Positions 44,651-55,639 of a stretch of 64,000 bases of DNA are shown piece by piece. The stretch comes from Pyropia yezoensis (taxonomy: Eukaryota > Rhodophyta > Bangiophyceae > Bangiales > Bangiaceae). The notes under the pieces are model-generated. The model had not been told where the DNA came from. It saw only the letters and a program-made list of their open reading frames with translations, and made no database searches. Location of the stretch: NCBI GenBank assembly GCA_009829735.1, contig CM020619.1, positions 17,551,816-17,615,815 on the forward strand. Reading direction: 5' to 3'. Within the stretch, counting starts at the first letter, position 1. Each line of letters opens with the position of its first letter. Both the position numbers and the translations under genes were made by a program.

Positions 44651-44870
44651 TTGGAAGCCGTGAGGTTGCACTATGGATGCTCTCCTGAAGGCGATGCAGA
44701 ACATAAATTACCTAGCGATGCCACTACTTTCTCAGGGCCCAGCCACCAACGTGGGCTATCGAATGATTCAGACATAAACATATGTATTACAAGTATCCAT
44801 TGTACTGTGGCTGGACGTGCGGGGGACCCCCACCAGAGGGTTGTCGCCACAGGAAACGCGTCACGAAAAA
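44651..44870. other. AT-rich divergent spacer
   Basis: Short AT-richer island between the divergent ALG12 and RING genes, the likely shared promoter zone. I could not assign a specific box. Confidence 0.35.
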
Positions 44871-45532
44871 AAAGACAGCACACGGCCCCCTACCTACTCC
44901 CGCCCCTCGGTGGCAGCGCACGCCCGCGCGCCCCCCCTCAGCGCGCCGCGTCGCGTCATTGGCGGTCACGCGGCGCGTAGCCGCGTTCTCATTCTCCCCC
45001 CTCCATCCCCCCCCCCCCCACCCCCAACCCCACCCTCCCCGTGCTGCCTCGTTGGCACCACCTCCGTTCCGCTTCCCCCCCCCCCCCCCCCCCCCGCGCC
45101 CCGCGCTGGCAGCGCGCATCGCCGCCGCCGTCCCCGCCGCCCCCCCCCACCAACCACCGCCTTCCGCCGCCCGCCTCCCTTCCCGCCGGGCCCCCGACGG
45201 CGCCCCCGCTGACGGCGGCGGCGCCGCGGCGGTCGCCCCGCGCAACGCCCCACGCGCTCGTAACCCCTCCCCCCCCCCCCCCCCCCACCCACCCCCACCC
45301 CTCCACTCCCTCCCTTCTCCCCCCCCCCCATCCCTCCACCTTGTGTCTCACCCCTTTTTGTTCTTTTTTTTTTTTTTTCCCCTCCCCCCTCGCCAACGCC
45401 CTGGGCACCATCCGCCCGTCCCATCGCCCCCCCACCCCACCCCCCACCCATCTCCCTACACCTCACCCGCCCTACACCGCACCCGCCTCTCCCCCCGACG
45501 CCTTGGCACCCCCCCCTCACCCATCCATCACG

Positions 45533-46089
45533 ATGCAAGCCCCCTCCCACCCCTCCTTTGCTTCGGCCGCCGCCGCCGCCGCTGCCTCCCCCTCTTCTTC
45601 CTCCACCCCCACCCCCACCCCCACCCCCACCCCCGCGGCCGCCTCGCCGACGACCGCGTCGCTCCCCTCCCGCGCCGCCGCCGCCGCCGCCCGCCGCGCC
45701 CGGTCGGTGCTCGACGCCCTCGACGGCCGCGCGTCCCGGCGCACCGCCGCGGGGCGGTCGCCGCCGCCGCCGTCGCCGCCGTCGCCGCCGCCGCCGTCGC
45801 CGCCCTCCCGGCGGTCCCCCCGGGGGGGGGGGTCCTTCCCGCCCCCACCCTCCCCGCCGGGGGGGGGGGCCACCGCCCGCCGCCGCCGCCGCCGCCGCCG
45901 CCGCCAGCCGTGCCGCCGCCGCCGCCGCCAGACGCGCCGCCGCCGCGGACAACGGTGCCGCCGCCGCCGACGGCGCCGCCGCACCGGTCCTCCTCCTCCC
46001 TCCCGCTGCCGCCGCCGCCGCCGCCGCCGCCACCCCCACCACCGCCGCCAGAGGTGGGGACGCCGTCGCCGTCGCCGCCGCCGCCGCCG

Positions 46090-46130
<41 letters not shown>

Positions 46131-46904
46131 CGCTTCCCCCCCGCCGCTGGCCCCCTGGTCCCGGCCCCCGCCGCCGTCGGCGGCCGCGGCGGCCGCCGCG
46201 GCCCGGGCGGCAGACCGGCTCGCCGCCATTGACGCTCGCGCAGAGGCGCGCGCGGCGCCCCCGGGGGGGGGGGGGGGGGCGCCCGCCCGCCCGGGCACGC
46301 CCAACCCCGCAGCGGCGCCGCGTCGGCGGCGGCAGCAGCGGCGGCGGCAGCCACCGCCGGCGCCGCCCGTGGTCGTCCCCCTGAGGGAGGTGGGGGGGGT
46401 GGGGGTGGTGGTGGCGGTGGGGGGGGGCGGCCGCCGGGGGTGGGGGGCACCCTCGGCGGCGGCGCGCCGCGGGAACGCATTGACGCGGGCGCTTTCCTGT
46501 CGCGGGCCGCGGCGGCGCGGCGGGACAAGGTCGACGCCCTCACCGGCCACATCCTGGTCGGCACCGCCCGTGGGGGCAGCCGCGGCGGCGGTGGGGGTGG
46601 TGGCGGTGGTGGGGGTGGTGGTGGGGGTGGGGGTGGCGGCGGGGGGGGTGGGGTGCCGTCGTCGCCCACAACGCCCGGGCGGCCGGCGGCGGCGGCTGGC
46701 GGCGGCGGCGGCGGCGGCGGGGACTGCGCCATTTGCCTGGTGGACCTCGACGGCGGGGACGGGGTGGCGCTCGCGCTGGGCGGCTGTGGCCACGTCTTCC
46801 ACGCGTCGTGTGTGTCGCGGTGGCTTAGCCGGGGGGGGCAGGGGGGGGGGAAGTGCCCGGTCTGCCGCGCGGATGCCCACCTAAAGTACCGCCGAGGGGT
46901 GTGA
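45533..46904 (+). CDS. RING-H2 (C3H2C3) ubiquitin ligase, frame interrupted at homopolymers
   Basis: Predicted E3 ubiquitin ligase; substrate unknown. The C-terminal RING (bases about 46724-46872) reads CAICLVDLDGG, then CGHVFHASCVSRWLS and KCPVCRAD, giving all eight metal ligands in C3H2C3 order. Upstream is IDAGAFLSRAAAARRDKVDALTG, then Gly runs. The best start is the ATG at 45533 (MQAPSHPSFASAAAAAA), followed by Ser/Thr/Pro runs and RRARSVLDALDGRAS. Natural-looking sequence moves from frame to frame: 45533 to about 45830, then RAADRLAAIDARAEARAAP near 46205-46260, then the RING frame. Each switch coincides with a long G or C run. I infer one gene with run-length errors, not three genes. 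No membrane segment is clear. Confidence 0.75.
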
Positions 46905-47481
46905 TCGGAAGGGGGGGGGGGGGCGGGGGGGGGGGAGTAATGGTGTGTGGGTGGTGGTGTGTGTGCTGCCGCTGCCGCTGCCGCTGCCACCGCCCGCTGG
47001 GCGTGTGGCGGCGGCGGCGAGAGATGGAGGGAACGGGGGGTCCCTCTTCCCCCCACTCGCACCGGGCTCCCCCGCGGCGCGGCCGCTCGGCGGAGGCCGG
47101 CGTGTGCCCGCATGGGTCGCCCTGCCTTTTCCCTTGTGCTTTGCTTCTCGCCGGTCTGGCGTGCGTGCGTGCGCCGGCCCGCGTGTCTTGCATCCCGCCC
47201 ATTTGCGTCGTGTGTCCTTCGTGTACCGCCCCCCCCCCCCCCGGTGTGCGCGGGGCGACGCCGCCCGCCACCGCTGCCGTGGCCGCCGCGGCGGCCGCCG
47301 CAGTCGCCTCACGCTGGCGGCGGGCGCACACGCGCCCCGGGGCACCCGCCCGCCGGCCTGCCGCCGCCGCTATTCCCCACCCCCCCAACCCCGCACCCCC
47401 GCACCCCGCTTCCCACCCGCAGAAAACCCGCTCCCGCCATCCATGGACGCGCGCGGCGCCACGCCTCCCGTACCGCGCTGC
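46905..47481. other. Spacer between RING gene and RRP43 3' end
   Basis: GC-rich, with pyrimidine-rich stretches and frames open on both strands but no recognisable protein. Contains the two convergent 3' ends. Confidence 0.4.
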
Positions 47482-48922
47482 TCACGCGGTCGGCTCTGCC
47501 GCTGCCCCCTCCCCCCCCCCCTTCCCCCTATACGCCGCGGCACGCGCCATCGCCGCGTCCATGCCAGCGGCCCAGTCCCCCCCCCCACCCCCCCCCCCAC
47601 GCCGTCCACCCCCACCGCCCCGTCGGGGCCCACCAGCACCGTCCATACCCCATCGGCGGCCGCCTCCTCCGCCGCCGTCGGGTCAAGGACGGTCACGCCG
47701 GCCAGCCGCGCAAACGTCACGCCGTGCACCGCGGGGGGGCCGCCCCCCGCGGCGGCGCCCCACCCCGCCGGCGGCGCCGTCGCCCCCGTGTCGGTCGCGA
47801 CGGCCACGTCCCGCCCGCCCCCGCCGTCGCCATCGTTATCGCCGTCGCCGTCGCTGTCCAGGCCACCGTCGGCGGTGGCGGTGGCGGTGGCGGTGGCGGT
47901 GGCGGTGGCGGTGGCGGCGTGGCGGTCGGCGTCGAGGGCCAACACGGGCAGGCGGACGTCTGCCCAGGCGGCGGCCGCGGCGGCGAGCACCGCGTCGGCC
48001 GCCGCGCCATCGTCACACAGCAGCGTGAGGGTGAGGGTGAGGTGCCAGGCCAGGCCGGGGGCGACGGCCAGCGCCGGGGGGGGGCGGGGGGGGAGCGCCA
48101 CCCGGCCGACCAGGTCGGCAAGGGCGGTCGCCCGGGGGGGGGGGGCGCCCCCGCCCGCAGCGGCAATCGCGGGCGACGCACAGGGGGGGGCCACAACGAC
48201 AACCTCTGTGGGGGGGGGGGGGGGGGGGGGGGGGGAGGGGGAAAGGGAAGGGGAGGGCGGCAGGGCCCGGGCGTGGGTGGGTCACGGAGGGGGACTACGA
48301 GAGCGGGAGATGTGTGAGTGGCGGCGCGGATGGGCGACGGCAGAAAGCAGCGTGGCGGTCACGGCGGCGGACGACCCACTGCCCCGGGCAGCGGCGGTCC
48401 GCAACAACCTGGGATGCGTCCTGTGGCGGCTGGGCAGGCCCACTTGCCCTCAGGCGGCCGGCTATTGCAGCAACCAAGAAGCGATACCACAAACCAATCC
48501 CGCCGCCCCCCTCCCCCCACCTCCTCCCCCCACCACCCCCCCGCCTCATACAAAAACGTACCAAGAACGCCATCCCCCCCAGCCGTAGGCGGCGGCACCA
48601 CCGCCGCGGCGGTGACCCCCCCCAGGACGGACGTGCCGCCAACCTTGACGAGCGCGCTGCCCACCACCCCCCCAGTCGCCGCAAGGGAGCCCGTCGCCAC
48701 TGACACGGGTCGCCCCGCCGCGGGCGTGCGGCCGTCGAGGCGGGTGCCCGCCGCCGCCGCCCGCACCGCCGCGGCGCGGGGGTGGACGCGCGCAAAGAGG
48801 GCGGCGGCAGCGGCGGCGGAGGTTGGGGCGGGGGGGGTGGGGGCAGCGGGGGGGGGCTCAGCGGCCGCTGCCGGGGGGAAGGGGGGGGCGGCGGGAGCAG
48901 CGGTCGCAGCGGGAGCGGACAT
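47482..48922 (-). CDS. RRP43: Exosome RNase PH-like subunit RRP43/EXOSC8 (2 exons)
   Basis: Structural subunit of the RNA exosome ring, which processes and degrades RNA in nucleus and cytoplasm. Exon 1 (48922-48562) carries RVHPRAAAVRAAAAGTRLDG, RPVSVATGSL and GSALVKVGGTSVLGGVTAAA, the RNase PH fold start. Exon 2 (48205 down) continues EVVVVAPPCASPAIAA, LTLTLTLLCDDGAAADAVL, DVRLPVLALDAD and VTVLDPTAAEEAAADG. The splice G|GTACGT ... CACAG|AG is phase 1 and recreates DGVLEVVVVAPP. Catalytic phosphorolytic residues are not evident, as expected for eukaryotic ring subunits. A Thr/Ala repeat (ATATATAT..., about 47875-47935) is inserted. The last 30 residues change frame at a C run near 47580; the better frame reads MDAAMARAAAYRGK and stops at 47482. 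RRP42/RRP45 are less likely alternatives. Confidence 0.85.
48562..48922 (-). other. RRP43: RRP43 exon 1
   Basis: Starts MSAPAATAAPAAPP; the last base before the GT donor is 48562. The intron is 48561-48206 (356 nt), with a long C tract (G on the plus strand, about 48211-48240) just before the acceptor. Confidence 0.75.
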
Positions 48923-49352
48923 GGTGTCAAGGTGGGATAAGGGGGGACGGTGAGGGGGGAGAGGGGGGGAGAGGCGTGGGGGACGAACGGGAGGGGTGGG
49001 GGATGGAACGGTGTTGAGGGATGGAACGGTGCTGGGGGGGGGGGGGGTGGAACGGTGCAGGGAAGAGTGGGTGTGTGGATGGAGGTGGGAAAGGTTGGGG
49101 AGGGGGTGCTGGGCGAGGAGAGGTGCTTGCGTGTTGGGGGGGGAGAGAGGATACGGGACGTGGTGACGGGGGCGGGAAGGTGAGAACCAGACGGCAAAGG
49201 GCGGTGGTCGACGACGAGCAGGGTGTCGAAGGACTCCCTGATCAGCGGATCAGCGTACGTAACCACATCCCCATGAAAATGTCATATGTATGTACAGTAC
49301 CGCATGTACAAGTCAGTACCGCACAGAACAGGGACAAAAAATAACACACCTA

Positions 49353-49444
49353 CGACCCCGCAGGGACTCGAACCCTGAATCTTTCGCATCGGAAACGAAC
49401 GCGATCATTGTTAACTGTGCTGTTATCCATTTCGCCACGGGGCC
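49353..49444 (-). tRNA. tRNA-Arg (CCG) with an about 18-nt D-loop insertion
   Basis: Read on the minus strand: acceptor GGCCCCG / CGGGGTC with one G-T pair, discriminator G; D stem GCGA / TCGC; anticodon arm TTCGT-TTCCGAT-GCGAA with anticodon CCG; variable loop AGATT; T arm CAGGG-TTCGAGT-CCCTG. The D loop is 27 nt, begins AATGGATAA as in normal tRNA-Arg and then has about 18 extra nt. A T6 tract follows the 3' end. All four stems pair, so the gene looks functional if the extra segment is spliced, as for red-algal ectopic tRNA introns. Confidence 0.9.
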
Positions 49445-49485
49445 ATTCGCTGAATAGTGAGGTGAACGACGCTATCTCATTTTGA

Positions 49486-50061
49486 TTGCTTACCGCACGC
49501 AGCAGCCACGGCCATTGGACACGGCGGCCAGCCACGGCGCCGCCGCCGGCAGTCGCGGACCAGACGCGGCCGAGCAGGCTCGCCCGCGCCGCAGCCCACA
49601 CAATCGTTGCCACGAGGAGCGCCGCGGTCACCGACGCAGCGGCCACCCATGGCCATGGGGGCTGCCATGGCGAGAGTGGGGGCGCCATCGGGAAGGGGGG
49701 ACGGACGGAACGAGGGAACGGCCCAGGCCTTTGCGAGGGGCAGGGGCACCTACGACACAAGACCGTAAGTGCCAGCGCCCGATCGTCTGCCGCTGCTCGC
49801 CGTTCCGCGGGAGTGTACGTTCGACCGGGTTTGAAAGCCGTCGTGACGGAGGTGCTCTTGGGGAACGAGACGATCTACATTAGTATGAATGCTGCCGCGA
49901 CGGCGATGGGCATTGTGCCTACCACTCTCAAACGCCGCTACAATGACGGCAAGCAGTTCTTGTCTCGTCCGGCCTGTGTGGCGTGTACTGTGTCGCTTCA
50001 GGAGGCCGAGCGCATCCTGGGGGAAATGTGGCGTGTCTGGACGGACCAGGCGGAGGGTTGA
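49486..50061 (+). CDS. Small protein with NUMOD1-like helix-turn-helix
   Basis: The frame gives up to 191 residues, but the first 110 are low-complexity and the real start may be downstream. The C-terminal 75 residues look like true protein: VYVRPGLKAVVTEVLLGNET, ISMNAAATAMGIVPTTLKRR and YNDGKQF, then LQEAERILGEMWRVW. The middle block has the shape of a helix-turn-helix of the NUMOD1 type (a DNA-binding module attached to homing endonucleases): A-x-A-x-MGI-x-x-T-L-x-R-x-x-x-x-G-K-x-F. No nuclease motif is seen beside it. It lies immediately downstream of the opposite-strand tRNA-Arg. It might be a free-standing regulator or a remnant of a mobile nuclease gene. Confidence 0.5.
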   Translation: MLTARSSHGHWTRRPATAPPPAVADQTRPSRLARAAAHTIVATRSAAVTDAAATHGHGGCHGESGGAIGKGGRTERGNGPGLCEGQGHLRHKTVSASARSSAAARRSAGVYVRPGLKAVVTEVLLGNETIYISMNAAATAMGIVPTTLKRRYNDGKQFLSRPACVACTVSLQEAERILGEMWRVWTDQAEG

Positions 50062-50104
50062 CAAGGAGGGGGGAGGGGGGTGCTCGGAAAATAAAAAGAG
50101 AAGC

Positions 50105-51228
50105 AAGATAAAATGAATACGCGTGAACAACCCGGTGACGGAGAAGGCGTCCTCCTCCTCCTCCTCCTCCTCCGCGGGCGTGACGGGGAAGGCGTCGTCG
50201 GCCGCCCGCGCATCGCGCTTGGCGGCATGAAAGTCAATCGACGAGACGGTTGGCGAGGCTGGCTCGTCATCGTCGTCCTGCCCGTCGGCGGTGGTCCACT
50301 CGTCGGGTGGTCGGCCGCCTCCGCCACCCCCACCGCTACCGCAACCGCCACCGCCACTCGCACCAGCAGCGGCGCTGCCGGCAACGGAGCGCGCGTTTTC
50401 GGCCGCCGACCTGTGGCCGGGCGACAAAGGTTACTTCGCCGCCCGCTGGGAGGAGGTGTCATCGAGGACGGGCGGTGCCGGCGCGTGCCGCCGCCCATCG
50501 CGAGCCCCCCCCCGGGGTGGTGGTGGCGACGACGCCGACGGCGAAGCGGGCGGCGTCAGTGGGGGCCCCCCCCCGCCCCAAAGCATGTTGGGAGGACCGC
50601 AAAAGAGGGACCCTCCCCCCCGCAGCGGCCGCCGCAGCCGCATCGGCAGCCGCCGTCCCCTGCGCGCGGCTGGTACTGTTAAACGAGTAGCCCGCGATGG
50701 AGTGCACCTTGGGCACCCTCCCGCCGACAAGGAGCGCAAGCAGCTCCCGCCGCCCCCCCGTGGCGGGCTTGGTGCCCCCCTCCTCGCCGGCAAGGATGTC
50801 GGCGACCTCCTTGGTCGTACTCGCGCTCAGAGAGGGGATGGCCCCGCCGCCGGCGGCGCCCCCCCCACCCGCATCGGCGGCGGCGGCGGCGCCAGCGCCC
50901 CCCCCCCCTCCCCCGCCAGCTCGTCGGCAGACACACCCGCGTCGCCAGCCCCACCGCCACCGGCGGTTGTGCCCCCCCCCGGTGCCCCCTCCCTCCTCCC
51001 ACGCGGCTGCACATTGTCTCGGTGGTCCTCGAGGGCGTGCACGGCCGGCCAGTCGACGCCTTGAAAAGAGGGGTGCCGCTTCACCGCATCCAGCCTGTCG
51101 GCGCCCATCCCCAGCCGCGTGGCAAGAGGAATGACAGCTCCTTGGCCACAGCAATTAAGTTGTGGTAGCAACGGTTCTGTCACGCACTCCAATGAAGTGC
51201 ATATGTAGGTAGTCAAGTTTTCTTCCAC
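50105..51228 (-). pseudogene. C-terminal part of an AGC-family protein kinase
   Basis: Recognisable pieces in order on the minus strand: ATRLGMGADRLDAVKRHPSF and QGVDWPAVHAL, the end of an AGC kinase C-lobe; after a Gly/Pro-rich linker, KEVADILAGEEGGTKP and RRELLALLVGGRVPKVH; then IAGYSFNS, which resembles the AGC hydrophobic motif (F-x-x-F/Y-S-F); then an acidic tail DDDDEPASPTVSSIDF. The pieces lie in more than one frame, with changes at C/G runs. I find no glycine-rich loop, VAIK, HRD or DFG motif in the 2 kb upstream. Either the catalytic exons lie beyond an unusually long intron, or this is a truncated gene. Substrate unknown. Confidence 0.5.
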
Positions 51229-53297
51229 CTTTAATATTCATAGTGTTGACGAGCAGAACAGGACGCCATTGGCTGGTGACGTACCAGCAGGCGATTGGCT
51301 CAGGCCATCCTGGTTGTAGGTGTTTGTCATCTTCTCCCAAACTCAGCCAGGATTGGGCACGGTCTCGCAAGACAATACTGTATGTACCGTATGTACGTAC
51401 TGTACCCCGGTGAGAACCGGTTGAACGGTGTCTGGACGAGGGGGGCCCCGCGGCACACGACGGGCCGCCGCGCGGACAGCTGGGTCCCACGTTTCACTGC
51501 CAAGGGCGCCCCGCGCCCCGATGCGGGGGGCAAAGGGGAACAACAGGGGAGGGGGCGTTGTGCACCATCGTCTGGAGGGGGGTGGCCTGAGGGGTGACGC
51601 GCCCACACCCTGCTGGCGGCCGGCACGCCCGGCCCGCGCGATGTGAGGGCGCGTCAGGAGGGGGGGGGGAGGCGGCGGGGTGGCGGTGCAGGAAGGGGAG
51701 AACGACGGGTGCCGGGGCAACCTCACGTCCCCCACCCGCCCGTGGTGCCGCGCTCCCCCTTTCCATTTTTTTTTTTCCTTCTTCTCCTGCTGTCGGCAGT
51801 CGCAAGAATAGAGGACCGTGCCGCCCGGGGGACGACCCCCCCGTCGTTCTTTTTGACCGTAGATGCGTGGCAATTCTTTACCCAGCTGTTCCCGCCCGAG
51901 TTCTCTTTTGGGAGGGGAGCGGGTGGCGAGGATGAAGGCAGGGGGAGTGTACGCTCGAAGCACGCGCGGACTGCACCCACAGTGGGCATTCCGCGCCCTT
52001 GATGGCGTGCCATCCGTGGGGGTTTGGCCTCGCACGCGGGATGCGTGGCAGACACGGCATGCCGCACGCGGCTGCCGCATGCGGCTGCCGCACGCGGCTG
52101 CCCAGCCACCATCCGCCCCCCCCCCGACCCCCCGCCCCTCGTTTGCCACACACACACCTCCATCGCACACCCGCATCTCACTCAAGCAGGTGGATAGGTA
52201 CATGTCCACCACTGGCGTGCAAGACCGTCAGAAAGAGCCGTGGCCGCCCCACCACACCCTCCCTCGGGGCGGGCCGCCGCGGGATCCGCCCGTGTATGGT
52301 ACCTACCCGCCACCCGTGAGAGAGGGAAGGCCCGCTACGAGGTCCCCCATTGGACGGCTGGCACCGCCGTGCCGACGCAGGAGCTGCCCAACCGGACAAA
52401 AAAAACGAGAAGACAGAGTACAGGGGGGGGGGACGAGGGAGCTCGCCAGGACCCCAACGACAATGGGAAAACTGCTCGCCACGCGAGCATTAGGACACGT
52501 CCCCCCCGCCGCCGCGGGGGCCCGCTGCACAAGATATCCGGTGGGTCAACTCACCGTATGCCCCACTCACAGCCGTATGCGTCATGGGTGCCGACCGAGG
52601 GGTGGGCGGAGGAAGACCTTGCGCCCTTACGATGGTACCAGCGAGCGTGCCCCCCCCTCTCCCCCCCGCGCGTGCCCGCCTGACAGGGACGACAGTTCAT
52701 CTCGGGGGCCACTCACCCTCCCCCAACACAGGTAGGACGACGACCCGTTGGTGTAGGCGCCGCTGATCGTGGTGCATCGATACCTTTTGGACGTTCCTCC
52801 AACGGGGGCGGGGTCACACCCCGGTGCCGCCCCGGGTTGCCCCCAGCTGGAAGCCGCGTGCCGACGTGGGTTCGAGGACCGAGCCTCCCTTGGTCCGCGC
52901 GTCTACGCCGCTTGGCTCCCTGCGTAGCCGGGCCGTGAGGGCAGACACGCAGGACGGCACGGGTGATATCAAACTGAGGCGGGGAACCACGGGGGGGCGG
53001 GGGGCGCATCCCCCGCGGCTGTCGCGTTTGCCATTGGCTTTGGCTCCCTTTTTCTTGCCTATGTACGACGCAGGGCACAACGCGAGCCGCTCCCGTCCTG
53101 TCCCTCGCGTGACGGGCGCCGCTGTGCTCTCTCACCCGCCATTGGCACCCTCTTCCCTCATCCAGGGAACTTGGTGCGGGGGGCGGTCCACACCCCAGTG
53201 ACACCCCAGGCGTCTACACGCGGCCCCGGTCCTCCCGCCCCGAAATGAATTCACCGCCGTACGTATTATCCTCCAATTTTCGTTTTTTTTTTCCTCG
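51229..53297. other. Stretch with no assignable gene
   Basis: 51160-51430 is AT-richer, with GTAC-rich repeats (GTATGTACCGTATGTACGTA near 51379). Further on are a T-rich run (51766-51780), a short tandem of GCGGCTGCCGCA units near 52067-52103 and many overlapping frames on both strands. None shows a known domain or splice structure. Confidence 0.4.
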
Positions 53298-54102
53298 TCA
53301 GAGCCCTCTGTATCCGTGCCCCCAGCACAGCAGCCGCCCGCCGCCCTCCCCGCCCAAGCCGTGGTCGGGGCAGGGGGGGGGGGGGTCTACAGCGCGCTGA
53401 TACATACTCGCGCTGACGCCGTCGCGCGGGGCAGCGATAGCGCCCCCCCACCCGTGTCCACCCCCCCCCCGCACTGGCCTGCTGCCGTCCACGCGGGCGC
53501 GCCCGCGCCAGCCCGCCAGGTGGCCCGCCGCCGCCGGCCGGCGGAGTGTGAGAGCCACCCGATGGGGAGCTTCGTATACGTCGTATACGCGTACGGGCCA
53601 CGCGCCAGCGGCTAACACTCGCGCGTCCGCTTCTCCCCGGTAACAAAACGTCACCCACCCCCCTTCCCGCACAATCACACAGCCTGCACCACGAGCAGCG
53701 GCTACCGTCGCCGACGGGCGGGGCAGGGGGGGGGGGGGGGGTGGCCCTGGGTGGCGCACCGTGTGCAAGGATGCCCGTGTGGGGGCACGCACGGCCAGCT
53801 GCTGAAGAGATCGGCAGCGGCGGCGCGGCGGGCGGCCGGGGATCGCGCCTTTTTCGCACTGTCCCTATCAGCTCCCTCTTTTTCACTCGCCCCCCCCCCC
53901 CCCCACGGCTCGTCCGAGCCAGCGCGCGCGCGCGCGTGTTGGCCAGCCCTCTCCCGCTACGTTTTCTGGGGGGCAACAGACTGGGGCTGGGTGTCGGGGT
54001 GGCGCGGCCAAAGGCTTTTTGAAGGGCGTCCTTCTCCTCTTCCCGGTAGAGCCTGGCCAACGCCACTGGCAGAGCTGCCGTCGGCATCGGGGGCGTCGAC
54101 AT
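53298..54102 (-). CDS. Hypothetical protein, probably two exons
   Basis: Not recognised. A plausible first exon starts at 54102 (MSTPPMPTAALPVALARLYR, then EEEKDALQKAFGR), a helical, charged segment of natural composition. A second natural-looking block about 400 bp downstream reads GCVIVREGGWVTFCYRGEA and then VYDVYEAPHRVALTLRRP. The exact splice sites between them were not resolved, and the C-terminus may run to 53298. The first codon overlaps an alternative upstream start of the plus-strand zinc-finger gene, so the two are divergent and closely packed. Confidence 0.3.
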
Positions 54103-54280
54103 GACCTCCCCACCCCGCCGCGACTCCCCTCCCCCCCACGCCACGCCGTCGCCCGCACGCGTCTCCCCACCCACCAGCTGCTGGCCGCTGCTCCCCCCTC
54201 CACCCTCCGTCTCACCCCCCTCCCTGTTCTCCTCTTCGCCGGTGCCCTCCCCCCAAACGCCCTCCCACTCCCAATCAAAC

Positions 54281-55608
54281 ATGGGCTACCCCTACCACCC
54301 GTCTTTCACACTCCACGAGGGCGCTGCCACCACCACCACCCCATTCCCTCCCCACGCCCGCGCCCGCGCCCGCTGTGCTACGGTTCCACCAGCGCCGGGG
54401 GACCCCGAGCCCCGCACCCCCGACGTGCTCCTGGCCGTCCTGGCCACCGCTGGCAGCGGGGCGGGCGGCCAGCGGGGGCGCCCCACCCCGCAGCTGACCC
54501 GCCCGATACCACCGACGCCGCTGCCGCCGCCGCTGCCTCCGCCCCCGCCCCAGTGGGGTTACCTCGCGCTGGGTGCCGCTGCCATGCCGCCCCATCATCA
54601 CCACGCTCACCCTGCGTCGCCGCTGACGGCCACCCTGCCGGCGGGGCGGCGCAAGGCGGCGGCGGCGACAGCAGCGGCAGCAGCGGCAGCAGCAGCAGCA
54701 GCAGCATCATCAACACCGGCGTGGGCTCCCCCTGTGGACACCCCCCCACCATCTCTCGCTGCGGCGGCGGCGTCGACCACAACGGCAGTGTCCCCAGCTC
54801 CCGCTCCCGCGACGGCGTGGGCGCTTACCGCCGCGGGGTCAAGACTGCATGGCGCCGTTACCCCCGTCCCGCCGCAGCGCTTTGGCAGCACGCCACCACT
54901 GCCGCCCGCAGCCGCGGCGGTGCCGTCGCCAGTGCGGCCGCCGTGGCCGCAGCCGGCCCCTCCCCCCGGTCTGCACCGCGCTGCGCCACCGAGGGGGCGC
55001 CCCTGGGGAGCTGACGCCCTTGCCGCCGTCGCGCAGGACGCCATCCCCGCTGCCGCCGCCGCCGCCGCCTCTGCAAGTGCTGCGGCCAGCTGCAGGGCCG
55101 CAGCTACCGTCGCCACGGGGGTGCCGACGCATCCGTGGGGCGTTCCCCCCCCGCCGCCCTACCGCCCCGTCCAGGCAGGTCGGTCCGCGGCCGCCGACCG
55201 ACGGGCCGTCGCTGGTGGGGTCGGGCCTGGCGGCGGCCCGCCTGTGGCATCGACGGCCGCAACCGCAGCGGCAGCGACAACCGCGATGGTGACCGCAGCG
55301 GCGGCGGCAGCGGGGGTGTCAGCGGCAGCGGCAGGGGCGCAGGTGGCGGCCATGGCGGCACCGGCAACGGGGACGGCTAGCGGGGGGCGGGGGGGCTCCC
55401 CCGCCGCCCTCGCCGCCAAACACCGCCGATCGGCCCCGCCGGTGGTGACGACGGCCAGCGGCCATCCCTGGGCCGGCAGCACCGGTGGCGCAGGAGGCAG
55501 CGGCGGCGGTGACGCGGGTGCCAGCGCCGACGGTGGCAACGGCGGCGGCGGCGGCGGCAGCGGCGGCGGCGGTGGCGGCGCGGGGAGCGCAGCGGGCGGC
55601 GGTGCCGC

Positions 55609-55639
<31 letters not shown>

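Noticed and set aside
44782-46884. 700-codon plus-strand frame running through the RING region
   Set aside because: Mostly Pro/Arg translation of C-rich DNA. Only a short part (RAADRLAAIDARAEARAAP) looks natural, and that is explained as a frame segment of the RING gene.
49482-49688. Minus-strand frame with one membrane-like stretch (WVAAASVTAALLVATIVWAA)
   Set aside because: The frame runs straight into the tRNA-Arg gene on the same strand and overlaps the NUMOD1-like frame. It has no other support.
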